A stretch of DNA of 46,886 bases from NCBI RefSeq assembly GCF_000377625.1, contig NZ_KB898340.1, positions 1 to 46,886 of the forward strand, read 5' to 3'. The stretch is from Prevotella veroralis DSM 19559 = JCM 6290. Its GTDB lineage: Bacteria; Bacteroidota; Bacteroidia; Bacteroidales; Bacteroidaceae. The translations under genes were made by a program, and so were the position numbers. Every line of letters begins with the position of its first letter. Position 1 is the first letter of the stretch. Under the pieces are notes generated by a model that worked only from the letters and a program-made list of their open reading frames with translations, was not told where the DNA came from and made no database searches. Of the stretch, positions 1 through 8,155 are shown one piece after another.

Positions 1-252
1 AGAAAGAATTGATGCCGTCAATATGGTATTCAGAATCCCGTCACTGCTACATTTTTTATTGCTACAATTTTTGTGTAGCAGTTTATGTAGCAGAATTTGA
101 CCGAATAATGACTGTCAAAACATAGGGTTATGCCGTCAGGCGATAGAGGTATATACAAAGAAAAATCGTTGTAAAACCTTGATTTTACAACGATTAGCTA
201 ATTTTTGAAGGCTAAATTGACAACCTTTGTGAAGTCCTTTTGAAGCCTATTA
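1..252. other. Left flank of the element, possibly an older element end
   Basis: I see no gene here. The stretch holds four copies of TGTAGCA, two per strand (TGCTACA at 45-51 and 60-66, TGTAGCA at 74-80 and 86-92), then a perfect 13-bp hairpin at 164-195, then the att repeat at 253. Short repeats, a hairpin and the att core also occur in this order at the right end of the element. I infer that this is the end of an earlier insertion at the same tRNA site; that is not proven. Confidence 0.35.
164..195. terminator. Perfect 13-bp hairpin
   Basis: AATCGTTGTAAAA (164-176) pairs fully with 183-195 around a 6-nt loop, and a T-rich run follows at 202-206. It may be a terminator or a recombination-associated palindrome at the end of an earlier insertion. 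Confidence 0.4.
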
Positions 253-265
253 GCGGAGAGAGAGG
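253..265. repeat. attL core, 13-bp direct repeat
   Basis: It is identical to 15166-15178 at the 3' end of tRNA-Ser. It diverges at the next base on both sides. Confidence 0.65.
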
Positions 266-380
266 CTCTTTCTCTTGAACCTTCAAATAGTATCATAAAC
301 GTTCAATATGCTGTATAATAGCATTTTAAGTAGAATGTTAATAAAATAAGATTTCATAGGAAATCTTTGGTAGAATCAAT

Positions 381-422
381 TTTTGGGTGTAAATTTGGGT
401 GCATAAATTAAAACACCCAAAA
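381..422. promoter_or_regulatory. Left-end GGGTGTA repeats, putative integrase arm sites
   Basis: TTTTGGGTGT at 381-390 is a perfect inverted repeat of ACACCCAAAA at 413-422. A third variant, TTTGGGTGCA, sits at 394-403. The same GGGTGTA core occurs at the right end of the element. The repeats end just before the integrase start codon at 425, so they could also control its expression. Confidence 0.5.
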
Positions 423-424
423 GT

Positions 425-1711
425 ATGAACATCAAGCGGAATATTATCTTCACGTTGGAAAGCAGGAAAAAGGACGGAGTTCTCATAGTTGAGAATGTAC
501 CTATCCGTATGCGTGTCAATTTTGCTTCCAAACGAATTGAATTTACAACAGGTTATCGTATTGATGCTGTGAAATGGGATACCGATAAGCAGCGAGTAAG
601 AAATGGGTGCACAAACAAACTGAAACAATCAGCTTCTGAAATCAATGCTTCACTCTTAGGCTATTATACAAAGGTGCAGGAAATCTTCAAGAAGTTTGAA
701 GTAGAAGAAATAATGCCAACTCCTGAACAAATTAAAGAGGCATTCAATGCACTGCACAAACCTATAGAGGAAGTCAAACCGAGAAAATCAACACCTAATG
801 CTTTCTACAAGGTTTTCGATGATTTTGTGAGAGATTGTGGACAACAGAATGATTGGACTGATTCTACTTACGAGAAGTTTGCTGCTGTGAAAAATCATTT
901 GATGAACTTTCGTGATGGACTTACATTTGATTTCTTTGATGAGAAAGGTCTAAATGATTATGTTACCTATCTTCGTGATGTAAAGGAAATGCGCAATTCT
1001 ACTATAGGCAAGCAATTAAGTTTCTTGAAGTGGTTTTTACGCTGGGCTTTCAAGAAAGGTGTGCACCAGAAAAATGCTTACGATAGCTATAAACCTAAAC
1101 TCAAAAGCACACAGAAGAAAATCATCTTCCTCACATGGGAGGAACTGAACAAACTCCGAGAGTTCGAAATACCTGCTGCCAAGCAAGCTCTTGATCGGGT
1201 GCGTGATGTATTTCTCTTCCAATGCTTCACGGGCTTGCGCTACTCCGATGTGTTTAATCTTCGTAGAAGTGATATAAAGGGCGACCACATTGAGGTTACA
1301 ACGGTTAAGACTTCTGATAGCCTGATTATCGAGTTGAACAACCATAGTAAAGCAATTCTTGATAAATACAAGGATGTGGCATTTGAAGATGACAAGGTGT
1401 TGCCTGTTATTACTAACCAGAAAATGAACGATTATCTTAAAGAGTTGGCAGAATTGGCTGGTATTGACGAACCTGTACGTCAAACTTATTATAGAGGTAA
1501 TGAGCGCATTGATGAAGTTACACCTAAATATGTCTTGCTTGGAACACACGCTGGTCGTAGAACGTTTATCTGTAATGCACTTGCATTGGGTATTCCTCCG
1601 CAAGTAGTTATGAAATGGACTGGGCATAGCGATTACAAGGCTATGAGACCTTACATAGATATTGCGGACGACATCAAGGCAAATGCCATGAGTAAATTCA
1701 ATCAATTATAA
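425..1711 (+). CDS. Tyrosine recombinase/integrase of the element
   Basis: This 428-aa site-specific recombinase should integrate and excise the element at tRNA-Ser. It has an N-terminal arm-binding region (about 1-110), a SAM-like core-binding domain (about 125-215) and a C-terminal catalytic domain. The catalytic set is complete: R272 (FTGLRYSD), K295, H375 and R378 (THAGRR), H401 (TGHSDY) and nucleophile Y410. The length matches Bacteroidetes phage-type integrases of mobilizable and conjugative elements. It is the first gene inside attL and reads inward, and its start follows directly after the inverted repeat of putative arm sites. Confidence in function is high; the exact subfamily is not assigned. 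Confidence 0.95.
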   Translation: MNIKRNIIFTLESRKKDGVLIVENVPIRMRVNFASKRIEFTTGYRIDAVKWDTDKQRVRNGCTNKLKQSASEINASLLGYYTKVQEIFKKFEVEEIMPTPEQIKEAFNALHKPIEEVKPRKSTPNAFYKVFDDFVRDCGQQNDWTDSTYEKFAAVKNHLMNFRDGLTFDFFDEKGLNDYVTYLRDVKEMRNSTIGKQLSFLKWFLRWAFKKGVHQKNAYDSYKPKLKSTQKKIIFLTWEELNKLREFEIPAAKQALDRVRDVFLFQCFTGLRYSDVFNLRRSDIKGDHIEVTTVKTSDSLIIELNNHSKAILDKYKDVAFEDDKVLPVITNQKMNDYLKELAELAGIDEPVRQTYYRGNERIDEVTPKYVLLGTHAGRRTFICNALALGIPPQVVMKWTGHSDYKAMRPYIDIADDIKANAMSKFNQL

Positions 1712-1729
1712 AAATAGAGAAATAATCCC

Positions 1730-2161
1730 ATGTATGAAGATTATACAAGACAGGCTCTTCCTTCTAAATATTATAGAGAATTATTGGGTAGCGCAATGTG
1801 CGTATTCAATTCTAATAATGCATTTATTATTGAGAATATCCTAAAAAAGGATAAAGAAAATAAGTATGATTGGTATAAACTTATTGATAAAACATCTGGA
1901 CAATTGAAGTCAGTCCTTGAAGATATATTTGTATCTCAATTGGAAATAGAAAAAGATATTACACAATTATTTTGTAAACTCGTGGACAAAAGAAACCGGT
2001 TGATACATAGTTTCCAAATTACAGATAATGATGGAAAACAACGGCTTGCAACTAAAGATAGAAATAATAATCAATACATTATTTCAGAGAGTATGTTGCT
2101 TGATTTCATTAAATTAAACGAAGAGCTTAGCAATAAATTGTATATCCTTAGAGGATATTAA
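1730..2161 (+). CDS. Small HEPN-like protein
   Basis: A 143-aa, helix-rich protein with no signal peptide or membrane segment. The one recognisable motif is R88-N-R-L-I-H93, which fits the RNxxxH/Rx4H signature of HEPN RNase domains common in toxins and abortive-infection proteins. It lies 18 nt after the integrase and ends 1 nt before the DUF1016 nuclease gene, so the two are probably cotranscribed. The AT-rich sequence is typical of cargo. I do not recognise a named family, so the HEPN call rests on one motif plus the helical context. It could be a toxin, an antitoxin-like partner or a nuclease accessory. Confidence 0.5.
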   Translation: MYEDYTRQALPSKYYRELLGSAMCVFNSNNAFIIENILKKDKENKYDWYKLIDKTSGQLKSVLEDIFVSQLEIEKDITQLFCKLVDKRNRLIHSFQITDNDGKQRLATKDRNNNQYIISESMLLDFIKLNEELSNKLYILRGY

Positions 2162-2162
2162 A

Positions 2163-3443
2163 ATGAATAATATGAGCCAAGAAATAAATAAAGCAGAGAA
2201 ACAAGATTTATCTCTTGTTGTTCGAGCCATCGGTTCTGATCTCGAGCATACACAAGTACGCATGATAGCCTCTGCAAATGTAGATATGCTTTTCCACTAT
2301 TGGAAAGTAGGACATTTTATTCTCTATCTCCAAAAGAAAGAAGGTTGGGGAAGCAAAGTCATAGATAATCTTTCTAAGGCGATACGTTCTAAATATCCTA
2401 ATAAGAAAGGCTATTCCACTCGTAATCTTATCTATATGTGTCAATTCGCCAAAGCCTATCCTATGGAGATTCTATTAGAAATGGGTAAGGCTGAAAAACA
2501 GCTTAATAATCCTTCCGTTGATAATATATTACAACTTACAAACGAGCTCAATCAATTTACGCAAGAACCTCTTGCGCAAATTCAAGCTACAGATAATCAA
2601 GGAAATATAATTACGCAAGAACCTCTTGCACAATTAGGAGAGATTCCTGAAGCACTGTCTGTCATTTACCAACACGATATAAATCAGATAGAAGAAATTT
2701 TTAAGCAGTCTGCCGTAGTTCGCACTAACTGGGCGAGCCATGTTATATTGCTTAATAGCAAGCTGCCTTTGGGTGAACGTTATTGGTATATCACGCAGGC
2801 GGTTGCCAATGGTTGGAGTAGTAATGTTCTGCAAATGCAGATTGAAACCAATCTTTTTGCTCGGCAGATTACTACAAAGAAAGTGAGTAATTTCTCAGCA
2901 CGATTACCCAAACCGCAAAGCGACCTTGCCAACTATCTGATGAAGGACCCTTACATCTTTGATTTGATGGGACAGACAGATAAAATGGCAGAACGAGACA
3001 TTGAACGGCAATTGGTTTCGCATATCATCAAATATCTTTTGGAAATGGGCAGTGGCTTTGCATTTGTGGCACGGCAGAAGCATTTTGAAGTAGGTGATTC
3101 TGATTTCTATGCCGACCTTATTCTCTACAATATCCAACTGCATGCCTATGTAGTTGTGGAACTCAAGGCCACACCTTTCAAGCCTGAATATATGGGACAA
3201 CTCAACTTCTACATCAATGTAGTGGATGATACCCTCCGTGGCGAACACGACAACAAGACGATCGGCTTGCTCCTCTGCAACGGAGGTGATAAAGTCGTGG
3301 CACAATATGCCCTCTCAGGTTACGACCAGCCAATTGGTGTGAGTGATTACCAACTATCAAAAGCAATCCCTGACAATCTAAAATCTGCTTTGCCTACGGT
3401 GGAGGAAGTTGAGGAGGCATTAAGCCGAATAATTGATAAATAA
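2163..3443 (+). CDS. DUF1016 (YhcG-type) PD-(D/E)XK nuclease-domain protein
   Basis: A 426-aa protein of the YhcG/DUF1016 family, which joins an N-terminal helical DUF1016_N domain to a C-terminal PD-(D/E)XK nuclease fold. The N-domain (about 15-110) has the typical segment around YWKVGHFIL and YSTRNLIYM. The nuclease core shows D318 (YADLILY) and E333-L-K335 (VVVELK). Between the domains (about 130-165) the linker carries a duplicated TQEPLAQ motif encoded by a repeated palindrome. Start 2163 lies 8 nt after GAGGA; an alternative ATG is three codons in. Family members are often found in mobile elements and near restriction systems. The cellular target is unknown. Confidence 0.85.
   Translation: MNNMSQEINKAEKQDLSLVVRAIGSDLEHTQVRMIASANVDMLFHYWKVGHFILYLQKKEGWGSKVIDNLSKAIRSKYPNKKGYSTRNLIYMCQFAKAYPMEILLEMGKAEKQLNNPSVDNILQLTNELNQFTQEPLAQIQATDNQGNIITQEPLAQLGEIPEALSVIYQHDINQIEEIFKQSAVVRTNWASHVILLNSKLPLGERYWYITQAVANGWSSNVLQMQIETNLFARQITTKKVSNFSARLPKPQSDLANYLMKDPYIFDLMGQTDKMAERDIERQLVSHIIKYLLEMGSGFAFVARQKHFEVGDSDFYADLILYNIQLHAYVVVELKATPFKPEYMGQLNFYINVVDDTLRGEHDNKTIGLLLCNGGDKVVAQYALSGYDQPIGVSDYQLSKAIPDNLKSALPTVEEVEEALSRIIDK
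2557..2629 (+). repeat. In-gene duplicated palindrome in the DUF1016 linker
   Basis: A 19-nt unit containing GCAAGA and TCTTGC arms occurs at 2557-2575 and 2611-2629, with a 54-bp period. It keeps the reading frame and encodes TQEPLAQ twice. It probably arose by slippage or repeat insertion in a tolerant linker. Confidence 0.7.
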
Positions 3444-3542
3444 TAAATTAAAATATGGTTTATCAAATTAAACAATGATTGACGATGAAAAATCGTTATG
3501 TATTAGCAAGTAGATGTACTAAGAACTTAAAAATAATATAAG

Positions 3543-4895
3543 ATGACTGAGAATTTTTGGGAAATATTCCACTTAGATGATGGGTTAAAAGAGAATCTAT
3601 GGAAGAATGCAGACATAATTTTTGATACTTCTGCAATTTGTGAGTTATACAACATGACTAATGAGGCAAAGGAAACAGTTTGTAAAATACTTGATACTCT
3701 ATCAGAACGTATTTGGATTCCTGCACATGTAATGTATGAGTATTTGAAAAATAGAGATAAAGTAATCATGAATCCTATCCAAGAAAAATATAAGAATCCA
3801 AAGCTACTAGCAGATGACATAAAAAGGGAATTGGAAAAGATTATTAAAACTAATAATGATAATAATTTTCACCCGTACATTGAAGAAACATCTTTGGATA
3901 AAATCAAAAAAGAAGCAGAGACAATAAATTTAGCTTTAGATACCATAAAAAAAGAAATAAAGGCTCAGTATGAAAAAAGAAAAGAAGAGATAGAAAATAT
4001 TAAATCAAATGACATTTTGAAGGAATGTATTGAAAAAAAGAAAATCGGCAAACCATTTTCTTTTCAAGAAATTATTGAAATTATAAAAGAAGGCGAAGTT
4101 CGATATAGAAATATGCTCCCTCCAGGGTATATGGACGATAATGAGGTATATAAAAAGAAAAAGGGATTTCAGAAATATGGAGATCTTATTATTTGGAAGG
4201 AAATCTTGAGATATTCTTCAGTTCAAAAAAAACCTATTATTTTAATATGTAACGATAAAAAAGAAGATTGGTTTAACGCTGATAAGAAATCCGAATTAGA
4301 ATCGCCTAGACATGAGCTTCTTAAAGAATTTAATGATTGTGTTGGCTCACAGATATGGATTTTTACTCTGGTACAGTTTATCGATCTTTTAAGAGAAAAG
4401 TGTAAAGATGAGACTGTATTGAATTTGTTTAATGATTTGGAAGCAATTAAGTATTATCTCCTCGAAGCAGAATTAAAAAAGAGGTATAAGACTATCTTGA
4501 AAGATAGCATGCTTCTAAGATGCAAAGAATGTGGTCATCTTTTTGAGGTCTATGCTGATGATCTCAACTTTGATTGGGAAATGGAAGAACATGATGAAAG
4601 AGGCATGGGAGATGAATGCCATTATTCTTCTACAGAGTTTTGTGAATGTCCAAACTGTGAAAAAGATATCGAACTTACATTAAATGTATGGGAATACCCA
4701 CCAAATGTTTTTAACGAACAAGACATAGAAGCTGATGATGCGATCATCATACAAAAAATGGATTTGTATAATCATATACTTTTTTGTAAAAAAGAGCCAT
4801 GTAACCATTGTGGGGAATGGGCAGAATTGGATGAATTTGGCTTATGTGATAATTGCAGAGCTGAATATGAATATCTACTCTCCAAAGATGATTAG
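3543..4895 (+). CDS. PIN-like (PIN_8/DUF4935 type) protein with C-terminal zinc ribbons
   Basis: A 450-aa protein. The N-terminal half resembles the PIN_8/DUF4935 nuclease fold: IIFDTSAICELY gives D28, and a distal acidic segment ICNDKKEDW gives D238 and D242 after the GDLIIWKEIL helix. A charged helical insertion (about 95-200) separates them. The C-terminal third has paired cysteines from C327: CKECG, then CECPNC, then CNHCGEW and CDNC near the end. These suggest two or more zinc ribbons for nucleic-acid or protein binding. It is AT-rich, lies 99 nt after the DUF1016 gene on the same strand, and ends before a terminator facing the leftward mob genes. An RNase or defence role is inferred from the family and context, not shown. 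Confidence 0.65.
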   Translation: MTENFWEIFHLDDGLKENLWKNADIIFDTSAICELYNMTNEAKETVCKILDTLSERIWIPAHVMYEYLKNRDKVIMNPIQEKYKNPKLLADDIKRELEKIIKTNNDNNFHPYIEETSLDKIKKEAETINLALDTIKKEIKAQYEKRKEEIENIKSNDILKECIEKKKIGKPFSFQEIIEIIKEGEVRYRNMLPPGYMDDNEVYKKKKGFQKYGDLIIWKEILRYSSVQKKPIILICNDKKEDWFNADKKSELESPRHELLKEFNDCVGSQIWIFTLVQFIDLLREKCKDETVLNLFNDLEAIKYYLLEAELKKRYKTILKDSMLLRCKECGHLFEVYADDLNFDWEMEEHDERGMGDECHYSSTEFCECPNCEKDIELTLNVWEYPPNVFNEQDIEADDAIIIQKMDLYNHILFCKKEPCNHCGEWAELDEFGLCDNCRAEYEYLLSKDD

Positions 4896-4987
4896 ATTTG
4901 CTTATTAAGTATCTGTCACCTGATTATAGACTGTCTGTCCGCAAATGTACTTTACGGAACAACAGCGATATCGTAGTACACATCAGT

Positions 4988-5024
4988 CACTCCAAGAAAC
5001 TGCACTAAACAATTTCTTGGAGTG
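4988..5024. terminator. Perfect 12-bp hairpin between convergent genes
   Basis: CACTCCAAGAAA (4988-4999) pairs with TTTCTTGGAGTG (5013-5024). It separates the rightward PIN-like gene from the leftward mobilization genes and probably serves both directions. Confidence 0.65.
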
Positions 5025-5028
5025 TTCA

Positions 5029-5688
5029 CTATTTCTTCAAATGCATCTTTAGTTCTCTTTGTTCTTGCTTGATTTTATCCTGTTCTAATACCAACTCCGC
5101 TTGCCGTTGCAGAGCTTGCTCGTAATCAACAACCTTCTGTTGCATCTGCTGAATAGCTTTGGGATTGCGATGTGTGATAAATATGCTGTCAAGATGTGTA
5201 AAGTCTGAAGCGGTAGCTTTGCCCTGCATACGCAGATAGCGGTAACGTAGGTCGTAATCAGAGGCTGTTTGCAGCTTGTTGGCTCCCATACCGAAGAACC
5301 AACAACTCACCATGACCAGCCCACAAACCAATAAGAGTAGCATACGCTCGGCTAATTGCACGCTTGCAAATAGCGAGTAGTTCTTATATTCTACAGGCTT
5401 TTGTTGCTTGTTGATGAGCTGGTGCAAAGCTTCAAACTTTGGGTTGAGCTTCTTACTCGACTCAGATAGTGCCTCCAAAACAAAAAGTTGATGTTCTTCG
5501 ATTTTGGCTTGAGTTTCTTTCGAGAGATGGATTTGCACGGTTTCTTGTGTTTTAACGCTATCTCCCTTTGGATTAGATAGCTGTTCAGCAATAGTAGTGC
5601 GCAGTTCTACCTGTGCCTTACTGATGGCTTTGCATTCTTATTTGAGTTCTTCGAGAATATCGAGAATAGGTGCTATTTCGTTATTCAT
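5029..5688 (-). pseudogene. Mobilization-associated membrane/coiled-coil protein, broken by an in-frame stop
   Basis: An ATG at 5686-5688 opens a frame of 16 codons (ending EELK), then hits TAA, then stays open in the same frame to 5029. Without the stop the product would be about 219 aa. The part after the stop has a membrane segment (LAERMLLLLVCGLVMVSCWFFG) between helical, Q/K-rich stretches that look coiled-coil. Position after the relaxase fits small membrane proteins in Bacteroidetes mob operons. A CAA-to-TAA change would explain the stop. Translation could restart at the GTG at 5538, giving 169 aa, but no strong ribosome site supports it. Family not recognised. Confidence 0.55.
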
Positions 5689-5709
5689 ACTGATATAAAT
5701 TTGATGTGA

Positions 5710-6636
5710 TTAAATTCTACGTTTGCGATTAGCTTTATTACGGAGTTTCTTTTGAAATCGAAGTTCATCAACATCTACGCCATTACTTGGTGTTGACATA
5801 GAAAACACTTCACTAATTGCTTCGGATAGGTCGGTAATAAAATTGCTTTCATCTACAGAATGTACCATAGGTTCGTTTTGTAGATGAATTTGCTCTTGTT
5901 TGTGAGAATTTCGTTCTATCTCAGCATTGAGGCGAGAGAAAGAGCACGAACGATCTATCTTTGAGCCACTGAAGCTGCAACCATCCTTTTCAAAGATGAT
6001 TCCCTGCACAACATTGGTATTACCTTTTGTTTTAAAACGAGTGGTAATACCTTGTTGCTCTAATTCTGCAACAAAATCTTTCCAAGTCTGAGATTGAGGT
6101 AATACAGCCTTGATAGTATCGAATATCTCATACCGCAATTTATCTTCACCTCTCAATCGTGATCGGTTTACCTCTTGCTTTCCTTCGCCAATGGTTAGAC
6201 CATAACGCTCAGTCAGTTCTCTACAAATCTTCGTTGAACGATACTTTTCGTTGCGGTCGCTGATGGTCTTACCATTGTTGCCAATGCGATTGATGCAAAT
6301 GTGCAAGTGCGGATGCTGGCGGTCGCTGTGCCTTACGATAAGGCTCTGCGTGTCTCCGTAGCCCATTTTCTCTAAATACTCATTGGCAATCTTTATCATC
6401 ACATCGTCTGTTAGTTGATCGGCATCGTTGGCTGAGAATGAGAGTATCGTGTGGCAAACAGGCTTCTGCACGTTCGGGCGCATGGAGGCTTGCAGAACGA
6501 ACTCGTGAACGCATAGGTTTTGGTCGGTAAAACCTATGTTATTACTCGCCAAAACCATAGCTTTTCCTTCCTGTTTGCTGAGCATATAGTTGATGACACC
6601 TCCGAAGTCTGCTCCTTTAATAATCTTGGCTATCAT
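5710..6636 (-). CDS. MobP-type relaxase (mobilization nuclease)
   Basis: A 308-aa relaxase that should nick oriT and pilot the single strand during transfer. Motif I has the candidate nucleophile Y17 (GVINYMLSK). Motif III is clear as HSDRQHPHLHICINRI, the metal-binding histidine cluster. The length and the TMRP- or LRG-style spacing resemble Bacteroides BmgA/MobB-type relaxases of mobilizable elements. Its ATG overlaps the mobC stop codon by 4 nt (ATGA), which indicates translational coupling. The gene downstream is the broken membrane protein. Confidence 0.9.
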   Translation of the reverse strand: MIAKIIKGADFGGVINYMLSKQEGKAMVLASNNIGFTDQNLCVHEFVLQASMRPNVQKPVCHTILSFSANDADQLTDDVMIKIANEYLEKMGYGDTQSLIVRHSDRQHPHLHICINRIGNNGKTISDRNEKYRSTKICRELTERYGLTIGEGKQEVNRSRLRGEDKLRYEIFDTIKAVLPQSQTWKDFVAELEQQGITTRFKTKGNTNVVQGIIFEKDGCSFSGSKIDRSCSFSRLNAEIERNSHKQEQIHLQNEPMVHSVDESNFITDLSEAISEVFSMSTPSNGVDVDELRFQKKLRNKANRKRRI

Positions 6637-6980
6637 GGTTTCAAGCGTTTGATGAGTTCATAAATGAGTACTTTCAGTGCGTTCAAATCTTCATTGAGGG
6701 TAGAAATGCCAAAGGAATTGAGCCGATGGGCAATTTGGTTAAGATTATTAGCCATGCCAGAAACTGTACGGATGAGTTGCATTTCCTCTGGCTTGATTCG
6801 GCTCTTTACTTCTGCATTTATAATGAGCTTCCGTAAAAACTCTGTTCGTGAAATAGAGGCTTCACGTGCTTTACCCAGCAGGGTGTAGTACTCCATGGTG
6901 TTGAGCCGAAGAAGTACTTGGTATTTTCGTTTTTCTGATAAAGTCTTAGTGGGTCGCCCACCTTTATTCTTCTGTTCCAT
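6633..6980 (-). CDS. MobC-like relaxosome accessory protein
   Basis: A 115-aa protein of the plasmid mobilization relaxosome (MobC) family. It has an N-terminal GGRPTKTLSEKR segment, an RHH-like DNA-binding region (LNTMEYYTLLGKAREASISRTEFLRKLI) and a C-terminal helix with MANNLNQIAHRLN, typical of MobC. It should bind oriT and assist the relaxase. I chose ATG 6980 because the longer open frame (to 7055) runs through the oriT-like hairpin and its extra residues look non-coding. It is coupled to the relaxase by an ATGA overlap. Confidence 0.85.
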   Translation of the reverse strand: MEQKNKGGRPTKTLSEKRKYQVLLRLNTMEYYTLLGKAREASISRTEFLRKLIINAEVKSRIKPEEMQLIRTVSGMANNLNQIAHRLNSFGISTLNEDLNALKVLIYELIKRLKP

Positions 6981-7016
6981 AATCTTATTTTTTGATGAGA
7001 CCAACGGGATTTTTAC

Positions 7017-7068
7017 CTCCCAATGGTGGGAGCAAGTAGGTTTTGAGATACTCAAAACACAAACTTGC
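7017..7068. other. Candidate oriT hairpins
   Basis: Two adjacent hairpins lie directly upstream of mobC. The first is CTCCCA/TGGGAG (7017-7032). The second has a perfect 8-bp inner stem GTTTTGAG/CTCAAAAC (7040-7058) inside a 6-bp outer stem GCAAGT/ACTTGC (7032-7068). Position next to MobC and the relaxase is typical of oriT. The nick site is not identified. Confidence 0.5.
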
Positions 7069-7082
7069 TTCCCTGATACACG

Positions 7083-7973
7083 CTATCTTCTGATGCCACG
7101 TTTCGTAGTCGGTAATCGTGGCTGTTTTTCTTTGAGTTGGGATTGAGCTACGAGCCATTCATTGATATCTTTGTGAGTTCGATAGCGAACAGACCCGTCT
7201 ATGATTTGTGGGTAAAACTGCTTCAAAACTTCAAACGATTTTCGTCCAGCATCATCATTGTCTAGAAAACTCTCAACTTGCTTGTAGCCTTTTAACTTCT
7301 CTTGAATGCGTGGCAAAAGAGCCAGAGAATTAAGAACTATGGTGTCGCAGGTTGAAGAAAGATTTAGCGTTTGCCACGAAAGGAAATCCATAAACCCTTC
7401 AAAGATTTGTAAAACGTCTGTGCCTTTACTAATAGTTGTAATCGCTTTTGGAGCAATGCAGCCTTTGAAATAAGGACTACGAATTTCCCATCCGCCAGCA
7501 TCGTTTGAAAATCCAATGGCATAGTATGTCCGATTGGTATTATTGTATCGAATTTCAGAACAGAATCTATTGGCAATGCTGAGAGATATTCCTCGCTCTG
7601 CGATGTAACGTAACAAATAAGGATTGGTAAGTGATTGCACAGATATGATTTCTAATTTGTGCTTAGAGGTTTTTCTTTCACCTCCAAAAGAAAAATCTTG
7701 ATGCACTATTTGTTTTGAACCGATTAGCAATTCAATGGCTTCGTACATGGTACAATGCTGTAAAGTACGTACAAGGTCAATGATGTCTCCATGTTCGCCA
7801 GTTCCAAAGTCATACCATTGATTACGCTCTGTATTTACTTTGAATGATGGTGTACTTTCGTTGCGCAGCGGAGAGCAGTACCAAAAGTGAATACCTTGTA
7901 CTCGTGCAGGTGAATAACCCTGTTGCTGCAAATAATCTGTGATAGAGATTTGCTTGATATTTTGTATTTCCAT
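7083..7973 (-). CDS. Mobile-element DNA primase (CHC2-like/TOPRIM)
   Basis: A 296-aa primase-like protein. The N-terminus (about 1-65) has a degenerate CHC2 zinc-finger region (YCSPLRNESTPSFKV, then WYDFGTGEHGDIIDLV), keeping the motifs around the finger but not a full cysteine set. The middle and C-terminus carry the TOPRIM glutamate (EGFMDFLSW) and the DxD motif (DNDDAGR). It is half the length of chromosomal DnaG, as usual for element primases. It should prime element DNA after excision or transfer. It lies downstream of the RepA-like ATPase, with an inverted-repeat cluster between them. Confidence 0.85.
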   Translation of the reverse strand: MEIQNIKQISITDYLQQQGYSPARVQGIHFWYCSPLRNESTPSFKVNTERNQWYDFGTGEHGDIIDLVRTLQHCTMYEAIELLIGSKQIVHQDFSFGGERKTSKHKLEIISVQSLTNPYLLRYIAERGISLSIANRFCSEIRYNNTNRTYYAIGFSNDAGGWEIRSPYFKGCIAPKAITTISKGTDVLQIFEGFMDFLSWQTLNLSSTCDTIVLNSLALLPRIQEKLKGYKQVESFLDNDDAGRKSFEVLKQFYPQIIDGSVRYRTHKDINEWLVAQSQLKEKQPRLPTTKRGIRR

Positions 7974-8043
7974 TGTGATTTTGTTTTGATGTTTGAAAAG
8001 AATAACTCTCAGCCTTTTTCTTTTGGAGGCTGGTTGATTTTTG

Positions 8044-8151
8044 TTTGGTCGGACGGTCGCCTACTATAGGCACCCCTTTGCGACCGACCAAACTTATTTC
8101 TATTTGGTCGGGGTGGTTCAGGTATATATAGCCTGCGTCCGACCGACCAAA
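8044..8151. repeat. Four copies of TTTGGTCGG in alternating orientation
   Basis: TTTGGTCGG lies at 8044-8052 and 8103-8111. Its complement CCGACCAAA lies at 8084-8092 and 8143-8151. The plus-to-plus and minus-to-minus spacing is exactly 59 bp. The cluster fills the gap between the RepA-like ATPase and primase genes, where an iteron-type origin or an operator would be expected. The order also allows two hairpins. Confidence 0.6.
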
Positions 8152-8155
8152 GGTT

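Noticed and set aside
1037..1705. 222-codon frame on the minus strand
   Set aside because: It is fully inside the integrase gene and is a shadow frame.
6981..7055. Longer MobC start
   Set aside because: The extra 25 codons lie over the oriT-like hairpin and do not resemble MobC.
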